Assembly (NCBI RefSeq): GCF_003846175.1
Contig: NZ_ML123045.1
Coordinates: 146,119-193,892 of the forward strand
DNA length: 47,774 nucleotides
Direction of reading: 5' to 3'
Source: Streptomyces sp. ADI95-17
Lineage (GTDB): Bacteria; Actinomycetota; Actinomycetes; Streptomycetales; Streptomycetaceae
Each line of letters begins with the position of its first letter. Position 1 is the stretch's first letter. Both the position numbers and the translations under genes were made by a program. The notes under the pieces were generated by a model, which searched no databases, was not told the origin of the DNA, and saw only the letters and a list, made by a program, of their open reading frames with translations. Of this stretch, positions 17,301-25,726 are shown one piece after another.

Positions 17301-18059
17301 CTGCGCGGCGAGATCGCCTTCGAGGACGTGTCCTTCGCGTACGGCTCCGGCGACGGCGCCGAGGAGGCCCTGGCCGGGGTCGACCTGCGGATACCGGCCG
17401 GACAGACGGTCGCCTTCGTCGGCGAGACCGGTGCGGGCAAGTCCACCCTCGTCAAGCTCGTCGCCCGCTTCTACGACCCCACGGGCGGCCGGGTCACGGC
17501 GGACGGCACCGATCTGCGCCGCCTCGACCTCACCGCGTACCGGCACCGGCTCGGCGTCGTACCGCAGGAGGCGTACCTCTTCGAGGGCACGGTCCGGGAC
17601 GCCATCGCCTACGGGCGGCCCGAGGCCACCGACGCCGAGGTGGAGTCGGCGGCGCGGGCGGTCGGTGCCCACGACATGATCGCCACCCTGGACGGCGGCT
17701 ATCTGCACGAGGTCGCCGAGCGGGGCCGCAACCTCTCGGCCGGCCAGCGCCAGCTGATCGCGCTGGCCCGCGCCGAACTCGTCGACCCGGACGTCCTGCT
17801 GCTCGACGAGGCGACCGCCTCGCTGGACCTGGCCAGTGAGGCCCTGGTCAACCAGGCGACCGACCGGCTCACCGGCCGCCGCACCACCCTGGTCGTCGCC
17901 CACCGGCTGACCACGGCGGCCCGCGCCGACCGGGTCGTGGTGATGGACCACGGCCGGGTCGTCGAGGACGGCACGCACGACGAACTGCTGGCCAGGGATG
18001 GGCACTACGCCGTGCTGTGGCGCACGTTCATCGGGGAGGACGAGCCCGCACAGGTGTGA
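14304..18059 (+). CDS. Fused two-half ABC exporter with one degenerate ATP site
   Basis: A 1251-residue polypeptide holding two complete ABC-exporter halves (membrane-ATPase-membrane-ATPase). In the first ATPase, Walker A is at residues 378-386 (GASGSGKST), the signature LSGGQ at 482, Walker B ends Asp506-Asp507 where a catalytic Glu is expected, and the H-loop is His538. In the second, Walker A is at 1040 (GETGAGKST), the signature reads LSAGQ at 1144, Walker B ends Asp1168-Glu1169, and His1200 is present. An acidic linker of roughly 130 residues joins the halves. Actinomycete relatives export lipids, peptides or drugs; the cargo here is unknown. The GTG start follows GACGGGGAGG. Confidence 0.9.
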   Translation: MTDTGDVQGAAQAPGWARRLCGYAWRYRRNVLLALGSSLAGMAVMALVPLITKVIIDDVVVGHTRSLAVWTGLLIAAAGLVYIATYIRRYYGGRLALDVQHDLRTEMYGTITRLDGKRQDELSTGQVVGRATSDLQLIQGLLFMLPMTIGNVLLFLISLVIMAWLSPLLTLVAIAVAPALWFIARRSRARLFPATWYAQGQAAAVAGVVDGAVSGVRVVKGFGQEEQETGKLREVGRKLFAGRLRTIRLNSRYTPALQAVPAFGQVAMLALGGWLATRGEITLGTFVAFSTYLAQLVGPVRMLAMVLTVGQQARAGVERVLELIDTEPTMKDGAKDLPADAPASVEFDDVRFGYDEDRPVLDGFSLTIEPGETVAVVGASGSGKSTVSLLLPRFYDVTHGAVLVGGHDVRELTQASLRAAIGLVPEDSFLFSDTVRANIAYGFPDASREQIEEAARAAQADRFIAELPEGYDTKVGEHGLTLSGGQRQRVALARAILADPRLLLLDDATSAVDARVEHEIHEALRQVMAGRTTLLIAHRRSTLGLADRIAVLEHGRLADIGTHEELERRSPLYRRLLTDPDELGGTSPGHLPTAAPADTTPEDDRALQEELDAEFDAERGISPHLWVRKEEPRDTDAAGMPATPELLAQVEALPPATDTPDIDEARAVRAEDSYGLRRLLRGFGLPLLVSLALVAVDAGAGLLLPVLIRHGIDQGVSQLALGAVWAASALALVVVLVQWAAQIGETRMTGRTGERVLYSLRLKIFAQLQRLGLDYYERELTGRIMTRMTTDVDALSTFLQTGLVTAFVSVVTFFGIMVALLVLDVQLALVVFATLPLLVVGTFFFRRKSVKAYELARERISVVNADLQESVSGLRIVQAFRREHDGAQRFAERSDHYREARVRGQWLISVYFPFVQLLSSVAAAAVLIVGAGRVDNGTLTTGALVAYLLYIDLFFAPVQQLSQVFDGYQQATVSLGRIQELLREPTSTDAADEPLDVLSLRGEIAFEDVSFAYGSGDGAEEALAGVDLRIPAGQTVAFVGETGAGKSTLVKLVARFYDPTGGRVTADGTDLRRLDLTAYRHRLGVVPQEAYLFEGTVRDAIAYGRPEATDAEVESAARAVGAHDMIATLDGGYLHEVAERGRNLSAGQRQLIALARAELVDPDVLLLDEATASLDLASEALVNQATDRLTGRRTTLVVAHRLTTAARADRVVVMDHGRVVEDGTHDELLARDGHYAVLWRTFIGEDEPAQV

Positions 18060-18094
18060 GCGGCGGACCCGTCCCGCCCCGGCGCGTCCCCGGG

Positions 18095-18601
18095 TCAGTC
18101 GCCGATGCCGGAGATCTTTCCGGTGTGCAGGTCCGAGCGGACGGTCAGGTACGAGTACGTCGGGTGCTTGCCGGTGCTCCAGGTGAGCCGGACCGTCGAC
18201 CAGGTGTGGCCGGCGGCGCTGTCGCCCGGGGTGACCCGGAAGGCGAGCGGGGTGTTCTGGGCGCGGAGCACCCCGTCCGCGTGGTTGCGCTGCTCCCAGG
18301 TGTTCAGCTGTTCGCGCAGCTGGCGGGTCAGATAGAAGTTCCGCAGGTCGGTGGCGAGCCTGCCGCCGTTCTCGGCGGTGACGGCATCGATGTAGGCGCC
18401 GTAGAAGTGGGCGACCTGCTGGTACGCGGGGGCGCCGGTCTCGCCGCGTGCCGGGGCCGGGGCCGCCGCGGTCGCCGGGGTCTGCGGGGCCGCCGCCGCT
18501 GCCGGGAGAGCGGCGACGGCGGTGAGGAGAGCGGAGGCGAGCAGCGTCCGGCCGATGAGGCGCCGGGCGCGGGGGCCCTGTGCGTTGCGGAGCTGAAGCA
18601 T
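18095..18601 (-). CDS. Secreted protein of unknown function
   Basis: A 168-residue protein with a clear signal peptide (arginine-rich start, then LIGRTLLASALLTAVAALP and an AAAAA-type cleavage region near residue 38). After an alanine/proline linker, the mature part (YQQVAHFYGAYIDAV, later TWSTVRLTWS and YSYLTVRSDLHTGKISGIGD) looks like a small alpha-plus-beta, NTF2-like fold, though I cannot name the family. AGGCAGGA precedes the ATG. It is convergent with the ABC exporter and divergent from the small secreted protein gene at 18758. Confidence 0.8.
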   Translation of the reverse strand: MLQLRNAQGPRARRLIGRTLLASALLTAVAALPAAAAAPQTPATAAAPAPARGETGAPAYQQVAHFYGAYIDAVTAENGGRLATDLRNFYLTRQLREQLNTWEQRNHADGVLRAQNTPLAFRVTPGDSAAGHTWSTVRLTWSTGKHPTYSYLTVRSDLHTGKISGIGD

Positions 18602-18757
18602 GACAGTTCCTGCCTTTCGTATGGCTCTGTCCTGTTGGAGTCATGCTGTGGCGATTCGGTTGCCCGGAGTGCGGAGCGCGCCGTGCGCAACCTCCGGATG
18701 GCCTCCTGCGTCGTACGCATGTATGCGCATGCGCCGCGCAGGGGCGTAGGTGTTCGA

Positions 18758-19231
18758 ATGGTGATGGAGTTGCTGGTGCTCAGAGGGACGCGAAAGTCCG
18801 GAAAGGCCGAAATTTCCGACGAGGGTGACGGCGGAGGCGGGAGTGCTCGCACCCGCCGGATGCTGGTGTGCTCGGTCGTCCTGCCGCTGGTGGCCGCCCT
18901 CGGCCTGGTGCTCGGCGGCCCCTCGGCCGGCCGCGCCGATGCCGCGTCGGTCTGCGCCGGCCGCCCCGCCAAGACGGTCTCGTTCAAGACCGGCGAGCTG
19001 CGCGTCTACAAGAACCGTTCCTATGCCTGCGCGATCGCGGTCGCCAAGAAGTCCGGTCCGCGCCGCGCCATGTCCGTGACGCTCCAGGCGCGCGGCGGCA
19101 GCCCCGTCGTCGACCGGGGCCGGTACACCAAGCAGGCCGGCCCGGTGACGGTCCATGCGCTGAACCGGTGCGTCAGGGCCTCGGCCACCATCTCGGGGAA
19201 GTCGGGCAGCACGGGCTGGATCCTCTGCTGA
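18758..19231 (+). CDS. Small secreted protein of unknown function
   Basis: About 157 residues. A hydrophobic segment near residues 35-55 (MLVCSVVLPLVAALGLVLGG) preceded by RTRR is a signal peptide or anchor with an unusually long N-terminal stretch. The mature part is basic and has three cysteines (in ASVCAGRP, SYACAIAV and LNRCVRAS) plus a fourth in the C-terminal WILC, so two disulfides are possible. The start is uncertain: ATG at 18758, GTG at 18761 or ATG at 18764, none with a strong ribosome site. The family was not recognised. Confidence 0.65.
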   Translation: MVMELLVLRGTRKSGKAEISDEGDGGGGSARTRRMLVCSVVLPLVAALGLVLGGPSAGRADAASVCAGRPAKTVSFKTGELRVYKNRSYACAIAVAKKSGPRRAMSVTLQARGGSPVVDRGRYTKQAGPVTVHALNRCVRASATISGKSGSTGWILC

Positions 19232-19349
19232 CCCGGGACCTCTCGTTCGGATCATGCCCGGCCCGCTGCCGCTCCGTGTCGACCGGGTCTGGCGGCACGG
19301 GTGTTGCCCCGCTAGGTTCACGGCACTGTTGTGACTCCTGGGAGGGCGT

Positions 19350-20819
19350 ATGCGCAAGGCGTTCAGAGGGTTCCTGTCGCTCGCGGTGCTCATCGGCACA
19401 GTGGGCGTGACGGGTGCCTCGGCCGGGGCGGCCACCGCCGCGGAACCGGCCGCGGTCCGGACCGGCCCAGCCGCGGACAACGGCACCGGCACGGACATCA
19501 AGGACCGCATCCTGGCCATCCCGGGGATGAGCCTCATCGAGGAGAAGCCCTACGCGGGCTACCGCTACTTCGTCCTCAACTACACCCAGCCGATCGACCA
19601 CCGGCACCCGTCCAGGGGCACCTTCCAGCAGCGCATCACCGTGCTGCACAAGGACACCTCCCGCCCGACGGTCTTCTCCACCAGCGGATACAACGTCTCC
19701 ACGAGTCCCGGCCGCGCCGAGCCGACCCGGATCATCGACGGCAACCAGGTCTCCCTGGAGTACCGCTACTTCACCCCGTCCCGGCCGGCCCCCGCCGACT
19801 GGACCAAGCTCGACATCCGGCAGGCCGCCGACGACCAGCACCGCGTCTTCACCGCGCTGAAGCGGATCTACACCAAGAAGTGGCTGACCACCGGCGCCTC
19901 CAAGGGCGGCATGACGGCCACCTACTACGAGCGCTTCCACCCCGGGGACATGGACGGCGTCGTCGCGTACGTCGCGCCCAACGACGTGGTGGACAAGGAG
20001 GATTCGGCCTACGACCGGTTCTTCGAGAACGTCGGCACCAAGGAGTGCCGCGACCGGGTGAACGGTGTCCAGCGCGAGGCACTGGTCCGCCGCGAGCCGC
20101 TGGAGAAGAAGTACCGGGAGTACGCCGCCGCGAACGGCTACACCTTCGACACCACAGGCTCGCTCGACAAGGCGTACGAGGCCGTCGTCATGGACTACGT
20201 CTGGGCGTACTGGCAGTACAGCCTGCTGTCCGACTGCGACACCGTCCCGGCCGACGCCGAGTCCGCCACTGACCAGACGATCTGGGACTCCGTCGACTCG
20301 ATCTCCGGCTTCTCCACCTACACCGACCAGAGCCTGGAGCGGTACACCCCGTACTACTACCAGGCGGGCACCCAGCTCGGATCGCCCGACATCCGCCAGC
20401 CGTGGGTCGGCGGGCTCAGCCGGTACGGGTACCAGCCGCCGCGCACCTTCGTGCCGCGTTCCATCCCGATGAGGTTCCAGCCGTCGGTGATGCGCGACAT
20501 CGACAACTGGGTGAAGCACCACGCCGACCGGATGCTGTACGTGTACGGGGAGAACGACCCCTGGGGCGCGGAGCGCTTCCGGGTCGGCGCGGGCTCCCGC
20601 GACAGCTACGTCATGACGGAGCCCGGCGGCAACCACGGCGCCAGCGTGGCCGGGCTCGCCGAGAACGACAGCGCGAAGGCCACCGCGGCCATCCTGCGCT
20701 GGGCGGGCGTCGCCCCGGCCGCCGTGCGGGACGACCCGTCGAAGGCGAAGCCGCTCGCGAAGTTCGACGCACGGCTCGACCGGCAGGACGTGATGAACGA
20801 GCGCAGGCTGCGGCCGTAG
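19350..20819 (+). CDS. Secreted PS-10/S37 family serine peptidase
   Basis: A 489-residue exported peptidase of MEROPS S37, a family described from Streptomyces and including prolyl tri/tetrapeptidyl aminopeptidase. Residues 1-31 are a signal peptide. The mature enzyme has an alpha/beta-hydrolase fold: nucleophile Ser184 in TTGASKGGM, Asp403 in YGENDPWG and His429 in GGNHGA are the likely triad. Early conserved sequence includes FVLNYTQPIDH. It probably clips short peptides from the N-terminus of extracellular proteins. The ATG at 19350 is preceded by GGGAGGG. A strong terminator follows, shared with the convergent hexosaminidase gene. Confidence 0.9.
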   Translation: MRKAFRGFLSLAVLIGTVGVTGASAGAATAAEPAAVRTGPAADNGTGTDIKDRILAIPGMSLIEEKPYAGYRYFVLNYTQPIDHRHPSRGTFQQRITVLHKDTSRPTVFSTSGYNVSTSPGRAEPTRIIDGNQVSLEYRYFTPSRPAPADWTKLDIRQAADDQHRVFTALKRIYTKKWLTTGASKGGMTATYYERFHPGDMDGVVAYVAPNDVVDKEDSAYDRFFENVGTKECRDRVNGVQREALVRREPLEKKYREYAAANGYTFDTTGSLDKAYEAVVMDYVWAYWQYSLLSDCDTVPADAESATDQTIWDSVDSISGFSTYTDQSLERYTPYYYQAGTQLGSPDIRQPWVGGLSRYGYQPPRTFVPRSIPMRFQPSVMRDIDNWVKHHADRMLYVYGENDPWGAERFRVGAGSRDSYVMTEPGGNHGASVAGLAENDSAKATAAILRWAGVAPAAVRDDPSKAKPLAKFDARLDRQDVMNERRLRP

Positions 20820-20838
20820 GGCCCGGCAGGCACCCGTG

Positions 20839-20877
20839 ACGGGGAGGGGCCGCGCGTCGCGCACGGCCCCTCCCCGT
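20839..20877. terminator. Bidirectional terminator
   Basis: A perfect 14-base inverted repeat (ACGGGGAGGGGCCG with its complement) and an 11-base loop between the two convergent stops of the S37 peptidase and the GH3 gene. Confidence 0.8.
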
Positions 20878-20881
20878 TCTG

Positions 20882-22747
20882 TCAGTACCTCAGCCCGTAA
20901 CCCACCGGGTGCAGCACCACGGCCGGGTCGTCCGCGCGCTGCACCGGGACCGGCAGGGTGCCCTCCGGTTCGGCGCGGCCCGCGATCACCCGGGCGGCGG
21001 CGCGCAGTTCGACATCGGTCCAGGAGTACGTGGCCAGGTTGGCCGCGAACCCGGTCCCGGCCAGCTGGGCGATGTCGTACGGATTGCGGATCGCCACCGT
21101 GATCACCGGGACGCCGGTCGCCGCCAGCTTGCTCACCAGGGTGCGCTGCGAGCCGGTCGCCGAGACGTTGTACGTCGCCACGACCACCGCGTCCTTGCCC
21201 TGTGCGGCGGCCACCGCCTCGGCGATCTTCGCCGCGGTGGGGGCGGTGCCGGTGGACAGTGCGGTCGCCGCGTACCCGAGTTCGCCGAACGCCGTGGCCA
21301 GGGTGGTGGTCGGCGGTCCGGTGGTGCCGGACGGGGAGGCGGGGTCGGCGCCGACCACCAGCAGGTTGCGGTGCGAGCGGCGGGAGAGCGGCAGCAGCCC
21401 GCCGTCGTTGGCGAGCAGCGTGGTGGTGCGCTCGGCGATCCGGTCGGCGGCGGCGAGGTGCGCGCGGGTGCCCACGGTGCGGTCCACCCCCGAGCGGCTG
21501 ACGAACGGGTCGTCGAACAGCCCGAGCTTCGCCTTCAGCCGCAGGATGCGCAGGATCGATTCATCAATCCGGGCCTCGCTGATCTCACCGCCCTTCACGG
21601 CCTCCAGCACGGCGTTCCAGGAGACGTCCAGGCTCGGCGGGTTCAGCAGCTGGTCGACGCCCGCCTGGAGGGCGAGGACCGGCACGCGCTCGTCGCCGTA
21701 CTTCGTCCGCACCCCCTCCATGCCGAGCGAGTCGGTCACCACGACACCGTCGTAGCCGAGCTCCTCGCGCAGGATGCCGGTGAGGATCGGGCGGGACAGC
21801 GTCGCCGGGTCCTCGGCCGGGTCCAGGGCCGGGACCACGATGTGCGCGGTCATGATCGAGTCGATGCCCGCGGCGATCGCGGCCCGGAACGGCGGCTCGT
21901 CCAGCTCCGCCCACTGCTCCCGGGTGTGGGTGATGACGGGCAGCCCGGTGTGGCTGTCGGTGCTGGTGTCGCCGTGGCCCGGGAAGTGCTTGGCCGTCGA
22001 GGCGATCCCGCTGCTCTGGTACCCCTTCACCTGCGCGGCGACCATGGCGGCCACGGACTGCGGGTCGGAGCCGAAGGAGCGTACGCCGATCACCGGGTTG
22101 GCCGGGTTGACGTTGACGTCCGCGTCCGGGGCGTAGTTCTGGTTGATGCCGATCGCGGCCAGTTCGGCGCCCGCGATCTGCCCGGCCCGTCGGGCGTCGG
22201 AGCGCGAGCCTCCCGCGCCCAGCGCCATCGCGCCGGGCATCAGGGTGGCCGGCTCGCCGACCCGGCAGACGATGCCGTGCTCCTGGTCGGTGGAGACGAG
22301 GAGCGGCAGGGGAGTGGGGCCGGCCAGACCGGCGCGCTGGATGCCGTTGGAGAGTTCGGCGATCTGGTGCGGGTCGCGGGTGTTGTGCGCCCAGGTGAAG
22401 TAGATGATCCCGCCGACGTGGTACTTGGCGATCATCTCGGCGGCGGTGCGGACCCCGATCTCGGCCATGTTGGCGTCGATGTCGGCCTGGTCGGGGTCGG
22501 TGGCGGAGTGCCCGTACACCCGCATCACGAAGAGCTGCCCGACCTTCTCCTCCAGGGTCATCCCGGAGATGATCCGCTTGAGGCGCTTGGTGGTGGCGGC
22601 TGAGTTGTGCTGCCCGCCGCTGTGTCCGCTGCTCGCGGACCGCTGGGCGGCGACCGCGCCGGGGGCGAGGCCCGCGCCCGTGACGGCGGCGACTGCCGTC
22701 GCGGCGGTGGCGGTGAGGAGGGTGCGTCTGGAGGTGCGGTGGTGCAC
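20882..22747 (-). CDS. nagZ: Tat-exported GH3 beta-N-acetylhexosaminidase
   Basis: A 621-residue glycoside hydrolase family 3 enzyme. The N-terminus is a twin-arginine signal (SRRTLL followed by an alanine-rich hydrophobic stretch), so it is exported folded. The NagZ-type hallmark KHFPGHGDTSTDSH begins at residue 253, and the catalytic nucleophile is probably Asp339 in VVTDSLGMEG. A C-terminal alpha/beta domain of about 200 residues follows, as in the long Gram-positive forms. It should release N-acetylglucosamine from cell-wall or chitin fragments. The GTG start at 22747 has GAAGGAG upstream. The reading frame happens to stay open far upstream, but the signal peptide and ribosome site fix this start. 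Confidence 0.9.
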   Translation of the reverse strand: MHHRTSRRTLLTATAATAVAAVTGAGLAPGAVAAQRSASSGHSGGQHNSAATTKRLKRIISGMTLEEKVGQLFVMRVYGHSATDPDQADIDANMAEIGVRTAAEMIAKYHVGGIIYFTWAHNTRDPHQIAELSNGIQRAGLAGPTPLPLLVSTDQEHGIVCRVGEPATLMPGAMALGAGGSRSDARRAGQIAGAELAAIGINQNYAPDADVNVNPANPVIGVRSFGSDPQSVAAMVAAQVKGYQSSGIASTAKHFPGHGDTSTDSHTGLPVITHTREQWAELDEPPFRAAIAAGIDSIMTAHIVVPALDPAEDPATLSRPILTGILREELGYDGVVVTDSLGMEGVRTKYGDERVPVLALQAGVDQLLNPPSLDVSWNAVLEAVKGGEISEARIDESILRILRLKAKLGLFDDPFVSRSGVDRTVGTRAHLAAADRIAERTTTLLANDGGLLPLSRRSHRNLLVVGADPASPSGTTGPPTTTLATAFGELGYAATALSTGTAPTAAKIAEAVAAAQGKDAVVVATYNVSATGSQRTLVSKLAATGVPVITVAIRNPYDIAQLAGTGFAANLATYSWTDVELRAAARVIAGRAEPEGTLPVPVQRADDPAVVLHPVGYGLRY

Positions 22748-22932
22748 GTGAGCTCCTTCGGCCGTACTCGGGGACGAGAGATGGTGAGAACTGGTGAAAG
22801 AAACTTCCAAGGAGCACGGATATCCAGAAAATAACTTCCGGTCAAGGCTTAGGACCGATTTGAGCCCGTGCGGCGTGGCAGCGGAGACGCTCCCCTCCCT
22901 GCGACCGGGGGGCCGGCGACCGGGGGCCGTGC

Positions 22933-23841
22933 TCAGCTCAGCCCCACCGCTGCCCCGTGGGCCCGCAGCGCGGACACCGCCGCCGTGATCGCGGGCCGCC
23001 GGGCCGCCTCGGTACGCCACAGCGCGTACAGCCGGCGCACCGGTACGGGATCCAGCCGCACGGCCACCACTCCCGGCGGCAGCGTCCCCCGCCCCAGGCG
23101 CGGGATCATCGCGACCCCGAGGCCGGCCGCGAGCAGGGCCAGCTGGGTGTGGTTTTCCTCCGCCTGGTGCCGGATGTCCGGCTCGTAACCCGCCGCCCGC
23201 AACGTCCGTACGAGCCAGTCGTGGCAGACCGTCCCCGGAGGCTGGCAGATCCACCGCTCCTTCGCCAGTTCCTCGCGCCGTACCGCGTCCCGCCCGGCGA
23301 GACGGTGTCCCTCGGGCACCAGCAGATCGCAGCGGTCGTCCCCGATCACCGCCTGCGCCACGCCCTCCGGGGCGGGCAGCGGAGCGATGTCCCAGTCGTG
23401 CGCGACCGCCAGATCGATCACGCCCTTGGCCACCAGGTCGACCGAGAGATGCGGATCGACCTCGGTCATCCGGACCTCCAGCGCCGGGTGCTCCCGGTCC
23501 AGCTCCGCCAGGACCCCGGGCAGCAGCCCACGCGCCGCGGAGGCGAACGCGCCGATCGACAACCGCCCGGTCGGCAGCCCTCTGCGCTCCTCCAGCGTGG
23601 TCTCGGCGCTCTCCACGATCGCCAGCAACTGCTGGGCCGTCGCGGCCAGATGGAGCGCCTCCTCGGTCAGCGCGACCCCGCGCCCGCGCCGTTCGAGCAG
23701 TGTCGTACGGGTCTCCCGCTCCAGCTTGGTGATCTGCTGCGAGACCGCCGACGGGGTGTAGCCGAGCGCGGCGGCGGCGCCCGCGACGGAGCCGTGGACG
23801 GAGACGGCGTGCAGGGCGCGCAGCCGGGCCAGATCGAGCAC
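22933..23841 (-). CDS. LysR-family transcriptional regulator
   Basis: A 302-residue regulator. The N-terminal winged helix (residues 1-60) reads LRALHAVSVHGSVAGAAAAL, then YTPSAVSQQITKLERE, a textbook LysR helix-turn-helix. The C-terminal effector domain contains GRLSIGAFASAARGLLP and DLAVAHDWD, as in regulators of amino-acid or aromatic export. It starts at a GTG with GGGAGG upstream and is divergent from an EamA exporter, the common arrangement in which the LysR protein controls its neighbour. Confidence 0.92.
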   Translation of the reverse strand: MLDLARLRALHAVSVHGSVAGAAAALGYTPSAVSQQITKLERETRTTLLERRGRGVALTEEALHLAATAQQLLAIVESAETTLEERRGLPTGRLSIGAFASAARGLLPGVLAELDREHPALEVRMTEVDPHLSVDLVAKGVIDLAVAHDWDIAPLPAPEGVAQAVIGDDRCDLLVPEGHRLAGRDAVRREELAKERWICQPPGTVCHDWLVRTLRAAGYEPDIRHQAEENHTQLALLAAGLGVAMIPRLGRGTLPPGVVAVRLDPVPVRRLYALWRTEAARRPAITAAVSALRAHGAAVGLS

Positions 23842-23879
23842 CGGACCTCCCGTTCCCCTCAGGGGTGCTTCGTGGGTGC

Positions 23880-23909
23880 TTCATGAGGTGATTCATGAGG
23901 TGATTCATT
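23880..23909. promoter_or_regulatory. Tandem 12-bp repeat in the LysR/EamA divergent region
   Basis: Two identical 12-base units, TTCATGAGGTGA, at 23880-23891 and 23892-23903 are followed by a partial third (TTCAT). Just downstream, ATT-N10-AAT at 23907-23922 has the spacing of a LysR binding box. Position between the divergent starts suggests an operator and promoter region. Confidence 0.5.
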
Positions 23910-23980
23910 AGCGATGCTCAATTCCACCATGAAGAAGTCCGCGCTGGTGCTACATGGTCGGTGCGGGTGATCCTCGGTGC

Positions 23981-24898
23981 ATGCGTCCCCTCCACATCGC
24001 CCTGGCCGCCCTGGTGGCAGCCGTCTGGGGTGTCAATTTCGTCGTCATCGAGGTCGGTCTCGGACACTTCCCGCCGCTGCTCTTCTCGGCCCTGCGCTTC
24101 CTGGTCGCCGCGCTGCCCGCGGTCTTCTTCGTCGGCCGGCCCAAGGTCGCCTGGAAGTGGATCGTGGGCGTCGGGCTGGTCCTCGGGGTGGCGAAGTTCG
24201 GCCTGCTCTTCATCGGCATGGACCGGGGGATGCCCGCCGGTCTCTCCTCCCTCGTGCTCCAGGTCCAGGCGGTCTTCACCGCCCTGTTCGCCGCCGTCGC
24301 ACTCGGTGAACGCCCTGGCAGGACAAGGGTGTTGGGGATGGGGGTGGCGCTCGCGGGCATCGGGGTCGCCGCGGTCGACGAAGGGGCGGGCGGGCCCGTG
24401 CTCGCCTTCGTCCTGGTGATCGCGGCGGCGGCCTGCTGGGGCGTGTCCAACGTGCTGACCCGCAAGGCCGCCCCACCCGACTCGCTCAACTTCATGGTCC
24501 GGGTCTCGACCGTGCCCGTACTCCCGCTGCTCGGCCTCTCGCTCCTCTTCGAGGGCTGGGACCGCGACAAGGAGGCGCTGGCCGGGCTCGACTGGAGCGG
24601 CGCCGGGATCATCGTCTACGTCGCCTGGATCACCACCGTCTTCGGCTTCGGTGCCTGGGGCTTCCTGCTGCGCCACCACCCGGCCTCCTCGGTGGCCCCC
24701 TTCACCCTGCTCGTCCCGGTCTTCGGGATGTCCTCGGCCGCCCTGCTGCTGGACGAGTCGGTGAGCCCGCTGCGGTGGTGCGCGGCGGCGCTGCTGGTCG
24801 GGGGAGTGGCGCTCACATCGCTGGCGGGGGCGCGGCGGCCGCGCGCCGGGGCACCGGAATCCCCGGAACCCGAGCCGGAGGTGGCGCGGGCCGCCTGA
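23981..24898 (+). CDS. EamA-family transporter
   Basis: A 305-residue membrane protein with two EamA repeats and about ten hydrophobic helices, starting MRPLHIALAALVAAVWGVNF; the AAVWG(V)NF motif in helix 1 and the repeat AAACWGVSNVLTRK in the second half are typical. Members export amino acids or small metabolites. The ATG at 23981 places the first helix at the N-terminus; an upstream ATG at 23954 adds nine residues without a ribosome site. It probably responds to the divergent LysR regulator. The acidic tail (ESPEPEPEV) is not conserved in function. Confidence 0.88.
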   Translation: MRPLHIALAALVAAVWGVNFVVIEVGLGHFPPLLFSALRFLVAALPAVFFVGRPKVAWKWIVGVGLVLGVAKFGLLFIGMDRGMPAGLSSLVLQVQAVFTALFAAVALGERPGRTRVLGMGVALAGIGVAAVDEGAGGPVLAFVLVIAAAACWGVSNVLTRKAAPPDSLNFMVRVSTVPVLPLLGLSLLFEGWDRDKEALAGLDWSGAGIIVYVAWITTVFGFGAWGFLLRHHPASSVAPFTLLVPVFGMSSAALLLDESVSPLRWCAAALLVGGVALTSLAGARRPRAGAPESPEPEPEVARAA

Positions 24899-24920
24899 AC
24901 TGCGCGGGCCGCGCCCGTTC

Positions 24921-24947
24921 CGGGCGGTGGGCGCCGCCTACCGCCCG
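24921..24947. terminator. Possible terminator between convergent genes
   Basis: Inverted repeat CGGGCGGTGGGCG and a complementary arm with one wobble, spanning the convergent ends of the EamA and isomerase genes and overlapping the latter's stop codon. Confidence 0.5.
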
Positions 24948-25726
24948 CGCGCCCCCAGCCGCAGCAGGTACTCCCGCCCGGCGGCCAGCAGCCCCGGCAG
25001 TTCCGGCGCGTCCGGGTGCCAGCGCTTCTCGTACTCCCAGCAGACCCAGCCGTCCGGGTCCAGCGTGTCCAGGCAGGCCCCCAGCGGCAGCACCCCGGCG
25101 CCCAGGGCCAACGGCTCGGTGTCCTCGGCCGATGCGATGTCCTTCACCTGTACGTAGCCCAGGTGCGGGGCCAGCACCGCATGGCTGGCGGCCGGGTCCT
25201 CGCCCGCCAGCCAGGTGTGCATGATGTCCCAGAGCGCGCCGATCTGCCGGTGCCCGACCGTTCCGACGACCCGGGCCACATCGGCGCCGGCCCGGTGCGA
25301 GTCGTGGGTCTCCAGCAGGATGCGTACGCCCTGGTCGGCGGCGTGCGGGGCGGCGGCGGCCAGCCGGCGGGCGGCGGTCGCGTCGGCCGTGGCGGGGTCC
25401 TGGCCGCCGCCTCCGGGGAAGACCCGGACGTTCTGTGCGCCCAGGTCGTGCGCCAGGTCCACCAGCCCGGCCAGCTCGTCCAGCGCCGGCCCGTCGTCGC
25501 CCTCGGCGGCGGCCCGGACGTAACCGGCGACGGTCAGGATCTCGACGCCGCCCGCCTTGAACTCCTGTACGACCGCAGCCCGTTCGGGCGCGGAGAGGCC
25601 CGGGTGCACCGGCTCCTCGGGGTGGGCGCGCAGCTCCACCCCCTGGTAGCCGTGTCCGGCGGCGAGCCGGACGACATCGGCGACCGGCATCCCCGGGACT
25701 CCGAGGGTCGAGAAAGCGAGCTTCAC
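24938..25726 (-). CDS. Sugar phosphate isomerase/epimerase (TIM barrel)
   Basis: A 262-residue xylose-isomerase-like TIM barrel. It begins MKLAFSTLGVPGMPVADVVR, and metal-site strands can be recognised: GVELRAH, RILLETHDSHR, GALWDIMHTW, HLGYVQVKD and WVCWEYEKRWHP. Divalent-metal ligands would be the Glu, Asp, His and final Glu of these strands. It could be an isomerase, epimerase or endonuclease IV-like lyase; the sugar is unknown. GTG at 25726 with GAAGGA upstream is the best start; longer in-frame starts read into low-complexity sequence. It lies alone, downstream of the LAL regulator. Confidence 0.85.
   Translation of the reverse strand: MKLAFSTLGVPGMPVADVVRLAAGHGYQGVELRAHPEEPVHPGLSAPERAAVVQEFKAGGVEILTVAGYVRAAAEGDDGPALDELAGLVDLAHDLGAQNVRVFPGGGGQDPATADATAARRLAAAAPHAADQGVRILLETHDSHRAGADVARVVGTVGHRQIGALWDIMHTWLAGEDPAASHAVLAPHLGYVQVKDIASAEDTEPLALGAGVLPLGACLDTLDPDGWVCWEYEKRWHPDAPELPGLLAAGREYLLRLGARGR

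Noticed and set aside
20882..22603. Plus-strand frames over the GH3 gene
   Set aside because: Shadow frames of a gene with a well-supported opposite strand reading.
22748..23908. An in-frame N-terminal extension of the GH3 gene by 387 codons
   Set aside because: It would run through the LysR gene on the same strand in another frame; the Tat signal and ribosome site at 22747 fix the true start.
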